In this document: piece after piece, positions 60,864-64,000 of the stretch
Numbering within the stretch: position 1 is the stretch's first letter
Layout: each line of letters opens with the position of its first letter
NCBI GenBank assembly: GCA_910577515.1
Contig: CAJTLW010000002.1
Location: forward strand, 248,001-312,000
Origin: an uncultured Vampirovibrio sp.
GTDB taxonomy: Bacteria > Cyanobacteriota > Vampirovibrionia > Gastranaerophilales > Gastranaerophilaceae
DNA length: 64,000 nucleotides
Direction of reading: 5' to 3'
Made by a program: the position numbers and the translations under genes
The notes under the pieces: generated by a model
The model's database searches: none
What the model was told of the DNA's origin: nothing
What the model saw: the letters and a program-made list of their open reading frames with translations, nothing else

Positions 60864-63245
60864 CTAGTTATCTTGAAGTTCGATTTCTTTATGTGTGCCG
60901 TAGTTTTCATAACCTTTATCTTGCATTTCTTTAGTTACCATATCTTGAATTTCTTCATGTAAACCTTTGTCTTTCTTGTTATACCAGCCACCGAAATCGC
61001 CCTGATTGTCATATTCGGCTTCAATTTCTCTGTATAAGGCATCGCCCTTAACTTCTGCAAGTTCGTTTGCTTCATCAAGCTCTTGTTTAATTTTCTTTCT
61101 GAAACTTGCTTCATCTTCGCCCTCAAAGTCAAGGTTTCCGCCTTTTTTATCGAGCTTATCTTTAAGGTCTTTTGCTTGTTCGTTAACAGTTTCGGCAAGT
61201 TCATAAACTCTTGCTGCATCGCCTGTCAGAGGATTGTCGAATGCACTGTTGATTTGAGCGTCTGTCAATTGAGAGAACATATTTGTGCCTGTAATGCCTT
61301 TATTGTTTAATGTAGCACTTATGTAATCTTCATCTTCCATTGATTGCTCTGCTGTTTTTGTATCACCGTTCATTGTTACATTAAACGTTGTTTGAATTTG
61401 AGAGTTATTGATATTGTATGAATCTCCTTTATTTGTTGGTGTTAAGTCAATTTTTGTAATACCTGCATCAGCAGCACTCATAAAGCTTTGTTGAACACTT
61501 ACTGTGCCGTCGCCGTTATCAATTTCTTCAAGCTTCATCATCATAATGTTTTTCAAAGCGTCGCCTTCAATAACAGTTTGACCTTCGGGTATGCCATATT
61601 TTGTATTGAAGCCTTTCATACCTTCATTGCCGTCATATCCAAGCAAGTCTGTAACGCCGTCATAGTGGCCGTTGCCATCATCTGCCATAAAGTAGAATCT
61701 GCTGTTTCCGTCTTGAATAGATATGGGGTCATTTCTTGATGTATTAACAGGTTCATTTGCAGGTTTCTTTTCAGCCTGAACTACCTGAGAATCTTTCCAA
61801 ACGCCATCTGCACCGGTAAAGCTTTTGATTTTTTCTGCAAGAGGGGTATAGCTTGGGTCTGAATTGAATCTTACGATACCTTCTTTTGTACCTGCTTGTT
61901 CACCCAGAGCATATCCAATATCTAGGCCGGGGAAGAACTGGTCTAGAGTATACATTGCTTCTTTGAAGGATAACCCTTTAGCTGCAAACGCATCAACAGC
62001 TTTCATTGCTTTTTCCATATCGCCTTCATTTGCAGGAGTTGTCGTAGCAGGTTCCGGCATGCCTGATGTATTGTTTGCAATTGACATCACGGCAGAGAAT
62101 ATTTCAGGCGCTCTTCCTGATATAATTCTATCAGTTGCCTTTGCTTCGCCGTTTGCACGGTGTCCGTATGGAATTGAATAGCTGTCCCCTGATTTTGAAA
62201 TGCCAACACCTTTAAATTCTGTTTCAATAATTGCCATAATATCAGAGTTGTTTGCACCATTTTGAGCTAATTGCCATACGAGGCTGCCTTCTTGAATTGT
62301 TGTAGCGTCTTTATTGTCTCCGAATAATGCCGTTTCAAGAGCTTGCATTAATGTGTTATCAGCACCGTATGCGCGGCTGTCTCCAGTACCTGCAGTTTTC
62401 CCTGCTGCAAGTTCATGGATAGAATTTGTAATTTTGGCAATTTCAGCTTCGTTTCTTGTGCTTGCGCCACCCGTTGTAACTGCGTTTTTATCTTCTCTTG
62501 AACCAAGTTCAACACCGAGATCTTCTGCAATATCTGCTACGATTACTTCCTTTTCGTATGTGAAAACAGGAACTTTGGCATCATTATTTGCGTTTTTATA
62601 GTAGTTGTTTTGTTGGGCCACCATATTGTCTTTTGTATTATTTAACAATGTAATAACAGCTTGAGCGTTCTTTAAGCCTTTCATTGCGTTGTTGCTGTCT
62701 GTAATATAAAGATTTAGTTTATCACCAAGACCACCGAGTTCTCCGGCTAAATCACCTTCTTCGTTGTATATTGAAGAAATATTTGCAAGAGCACCATCGG
62801 TCATAAGAGTTTCAAGAGCATTTTTATATTCAATCTGGAAGCTTGTTTGTCCCGGATGGGCTGAATTTTTTCTTTTAGTGTTGTTTACAGCTTTTACAAT
62901 TGCCTGATTGATTGCAGTTTGCAATTCGGCTTCATATTTATTTTGCGCGCTGACACGTTCAGCGGTCTTATCTGCAAGTTCTCCGCTAACACCGTCAATT
63001 TTATCCTGGATTTTTTTCATCTCATCCTGATAGCCTTTGAGTGTTTTTTCCCAGGATTTAATCTCATTTTCTATTTTTTTGATTTGCTCATCAATATCTT
63101 TTCTTGCCGGTTCGCCGCCGTTAAAATAACTATCGTCAAAAAGGTCTTTAATTTCGGCTTCGCTAGCTTTTTTTAAGTCACCCAATTTGTCGATTCCTGC
63201 GGTTAAGTTCTTAATACTGTTGGTTGATGAAATGTCGGTTGCCAT
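60864..63245 (-). CDS. Large coiled-coil protein with EF-hand-like loop, unknown
   Basis: A 793-residue acidic, soluble protein without signal peptide. Residues 25-115 form a coiled coil (DEQIKKIENEIKSWEKTLKG, DKIDGVSGELADKTAERVSA). The middle is mixed. Residues near 515-545 read FYFMADDGNGHYDGVTDLLG, a DxDGxGxxDG loop like those of calcium-binding repeat proteins, followed by DGNEGMKGF. The final 110 residues are again helical and acidic (YELAETVNEQAKDLKDKLDK). AAAGGA precedes the ATG; TTGTAACAA lies 128 bases upstream. The style matches the LysM/EF-hand protein at 39937 (acidic, DG loops, no Sec signal). Function unknown. Confidence 0.75.
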   Translation of the reverse strand: MATDISSTNSIKNLTAGIDKLGDLKKASEAEIKDLFDDSYFNGGEPARKDIDEQIKKIENEIKSWEKTLKGYQDEMKKIQDKIDGVSGELADKTAERVSAQNKYEAELQTAINQAIVKAVNNTKRKNSAHPGQTSFQIEYKNALETLMTDGALANISSIYNEEGDLAGELGGLGDKLNLYITDSNNAMKGLKNAQAVITLLNNTKDNMVAQQNNYYKNANNDAKVPVFTYEKEVIVADIAEDLGVELGSREDKNAVTTGGASTRNEAEIAKITNSIHELAAGKTAGTGDSRAYGADNTLMQALETALFGDNKDATTIQEGSLVWQLAQNGANNSDIMAIIETEFKGVGISKSGDSYSIPYGHRANGEAKATDRIISGRAPEIFSAVMSIANNTSGMPEPATTTPANEGDMEKAMKAVDAFAAKGLSFKEAMYTLDQFFPGLDIGYALGEQAGTKEGIVRFNSDPSYTPLAEKIKSFTGADGVWKDSQVVQAEKKPANEPVNTSRNDPISIQDGNSRFYFMADDGNGHYDGVTDLLGYDGNEGMKGFNTKYGIPEGQTVIEGDALKNIMMMKLEEIDNGDGTVSVQQSFMSAADAGITKIDLTPTNKGDSYNINNSQIQTTFNVTMNGDTKTAEQSMEDEDYISATLNNKGITGTNMFSQLTDAQINSAFDNPLTGDAARVYELAETVNEQAKDLKDKLDKKGGNLDFEGEDEASFRKKIKQELDEANELAEVKGDALYREIEAEYDNQGDFGGWYNKKDKGLHEEIQDMVTKEMQDKGYENYGTHKEIELQDN

Positions 63246-63384
63246 CTTGTCGTATCCTTTCGCACTTATTAAAATAATTTATACAATTTTTAATTACTGC
63301 TTAATATATATTTGATATATACATGATGGTTTTCGGCATTTAAAAATAAAATCTTAAGTATTTCAGATATGATTGTTACAAATT

Positions 63385-64000
63385 TTAATATTTTTTTCTG
63401 TTGTTTTTCCAAATAATATATATGGAAACCACTTCTTCCTGATTAAGTATTTTATACCATTTTGTTTCACTTTGATAAATGGGGCTGAAACCTTTATTTA
63501 AGAGGTAATCAAAAGGTACTGTGCAAATGCCCCCGCTTATATCCTTTAGCTTGTTTTTATTGTTATCAGAAACTATAATTTGCTTTTCTTCGGATTTTCC
63601 CATAATTAGGCGGCAATTTGCGGGCATTTTGCCTCCTAGATATATTTTTTCATCTTCTTTATTAAAAACATCAAAATATTGATAAGGATAAGGAGTTAAT
63701 AAATAATCGTATTGCGTTATGTTGTATTTATCAATTCTTGCAAGCAATAGTTCATCTATTTTTAAGTGTTTTTCCTTTGATAAAAAAATAGTATTTTGAG
63801 ACATAATGTCTCTGCCTGAAAAAATACCAACACTTTTATATTCTTCAATATAAGATAGAAAATCCGAGATTATTTCACAACTGTTAGTATTCTTTTTTAA
63901 ATAAGGATATTCAAGACACCTTAAATTTTGCATAAATGTTTTATAATCACTTTCTGTTCTATATGAATGCAAAATGTGGTTAAAAGGTCTTAAACCAAGG
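63385..64000 (-). CDS. Partial gene of unknown function, runs off the window
   Basis: The frame is open from its stop at 63385 to the window edge, so the start is missing; the visible part codes for about 205 residues. Segments such as HSYRTESDYKTFMQNLRCLE, KSVGIFSGRDIMSQNTIFLS, YDYLLTPYPYQYFDVFNKED and VVSIYIIWKNNRKKY alternate helices and strands and look like an alpha/beta domain, possibly a C-terminal ectodomain. The short spacing of strands resembles the soluble end of some membrane glycosyltransferases, but this is a guess. A TTG at 63970-63972 could be misread as its start; the upstream codons are also open. Confidence 0.6.
   Translation of the reverse strand, partial: LGLRPFNHILHSYRTESDYKTFMQNLRCLEYPYLKKNTNSCEIISDFLSYIEEYKSVGIFSGRDIMSQNTIFLSKEKHLKIDELLLARIDKYNITQYDYLLTPYPYQYFDVFNKEDEKIYLGGKMPANCRLIMGKSEEKQIIVSDNNKNKLKDISGGICTVPFDYLLNKGFSPIYQSETKWYKILNQEEVVSIYIIWKNNRKKY

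Overview
The window is AT-rich, bacterial, densely coded on both strands and uses the standard code (TGA serves as a stop). An RND efflux pair, a prepilin-type surface protein and many Sec signal peptides point to a double-membrane cell. Several proteins carry short N-terminal TFTG or SFKG motifs. Others are cytosolic-looking proteins with LysM domains, EF-hand-like DxDxDG loops or glycine/alanine-rich hydrophobic stretches, and one has a repeated VFG motif. From memory of the family, this mix fits an intestinal Gastranaerophilales bacterium (Vampirovibrionia/Melainabacteria, the non-photosynthetic sister group of Cyanobacteria). That assignment is an inference; no rRNA is present to test it.

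Layout. 1-6.6 kb: a cytosolic hybrid histidine kinase, a LuxR-type response regulator and a secreted propeller-like protein in one overlapping operon; an 884-residue glycine-rich protein with a prepilin N-terminus; a small XRE regulator with a direct-repeat operator candidate. 6.6-14.6 kb: tsaB/tsaE, a decayed transglycosylase/EF-hand gene, an unknown 207-residue protein, a Xer recombinase and an RND efflux operon. 14.6-18.7 kb (minus): a BioF-type enzyme, an alanine/glycine symporter, a membrane LysM protein and an HTH regulator. 18.7-23.4 kb: pth, two exported proteins of unknown function and two tandem paralogues of a glycine/alanine-rich family. 23.6-31 kb: comEC, a UvrD-like helicase fused to an AddB/Cas4-like nuclease, yebC, a TPR protein and glutaredoxin. 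31-36 kb: two lineage-type small proteins, an FtsB-like protein, asparaginase II, a MshEN-like protein, a CDF transporter, a second XRE regulator and a candidate orphan small RNA. 36-42.8 kb: rlmN, trmFO, pepA, a LysM/EF-hand protein, an MscS channel and a TPR protein. 42.8-48.8 kb: an unrecognised two-gene membrane module, ribF, relA/spoT and a DUF167 protein. 49-55 kb: a GAF-GGDEF-HD-GYP protein, two glycosyltransferases and a large TPR protein. 55-60.8 kb: a rearranged tRNA-Arg locus, an acyltransferase, a short-form dxs, a PfkB kinase, an RqcP-like S4 protein and recF. 61-64 kb: a 793-residue coiled-coil/EF-hand-like protein and a truncated unknown gene.

Most of the window is housekeeping: tRNA modification, stringent response, cofactor and isoprenoid synthesis, DNA repair and uptake. 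The novelty lies in lineage-type cell-surface or cytosolic proteins without known function, and in three non-coding observations: the tRNA-Arg locus with a duplicated 5' fragment and an inverted D-arm copy, a short promoter-to-terminator transcript near 35.6 kb, and a recurrent TTTGTAACAAA palindrome about 100 bases upstream of such genes. No CRISPR array, insertion sequence, prophage or rRNA was seen.
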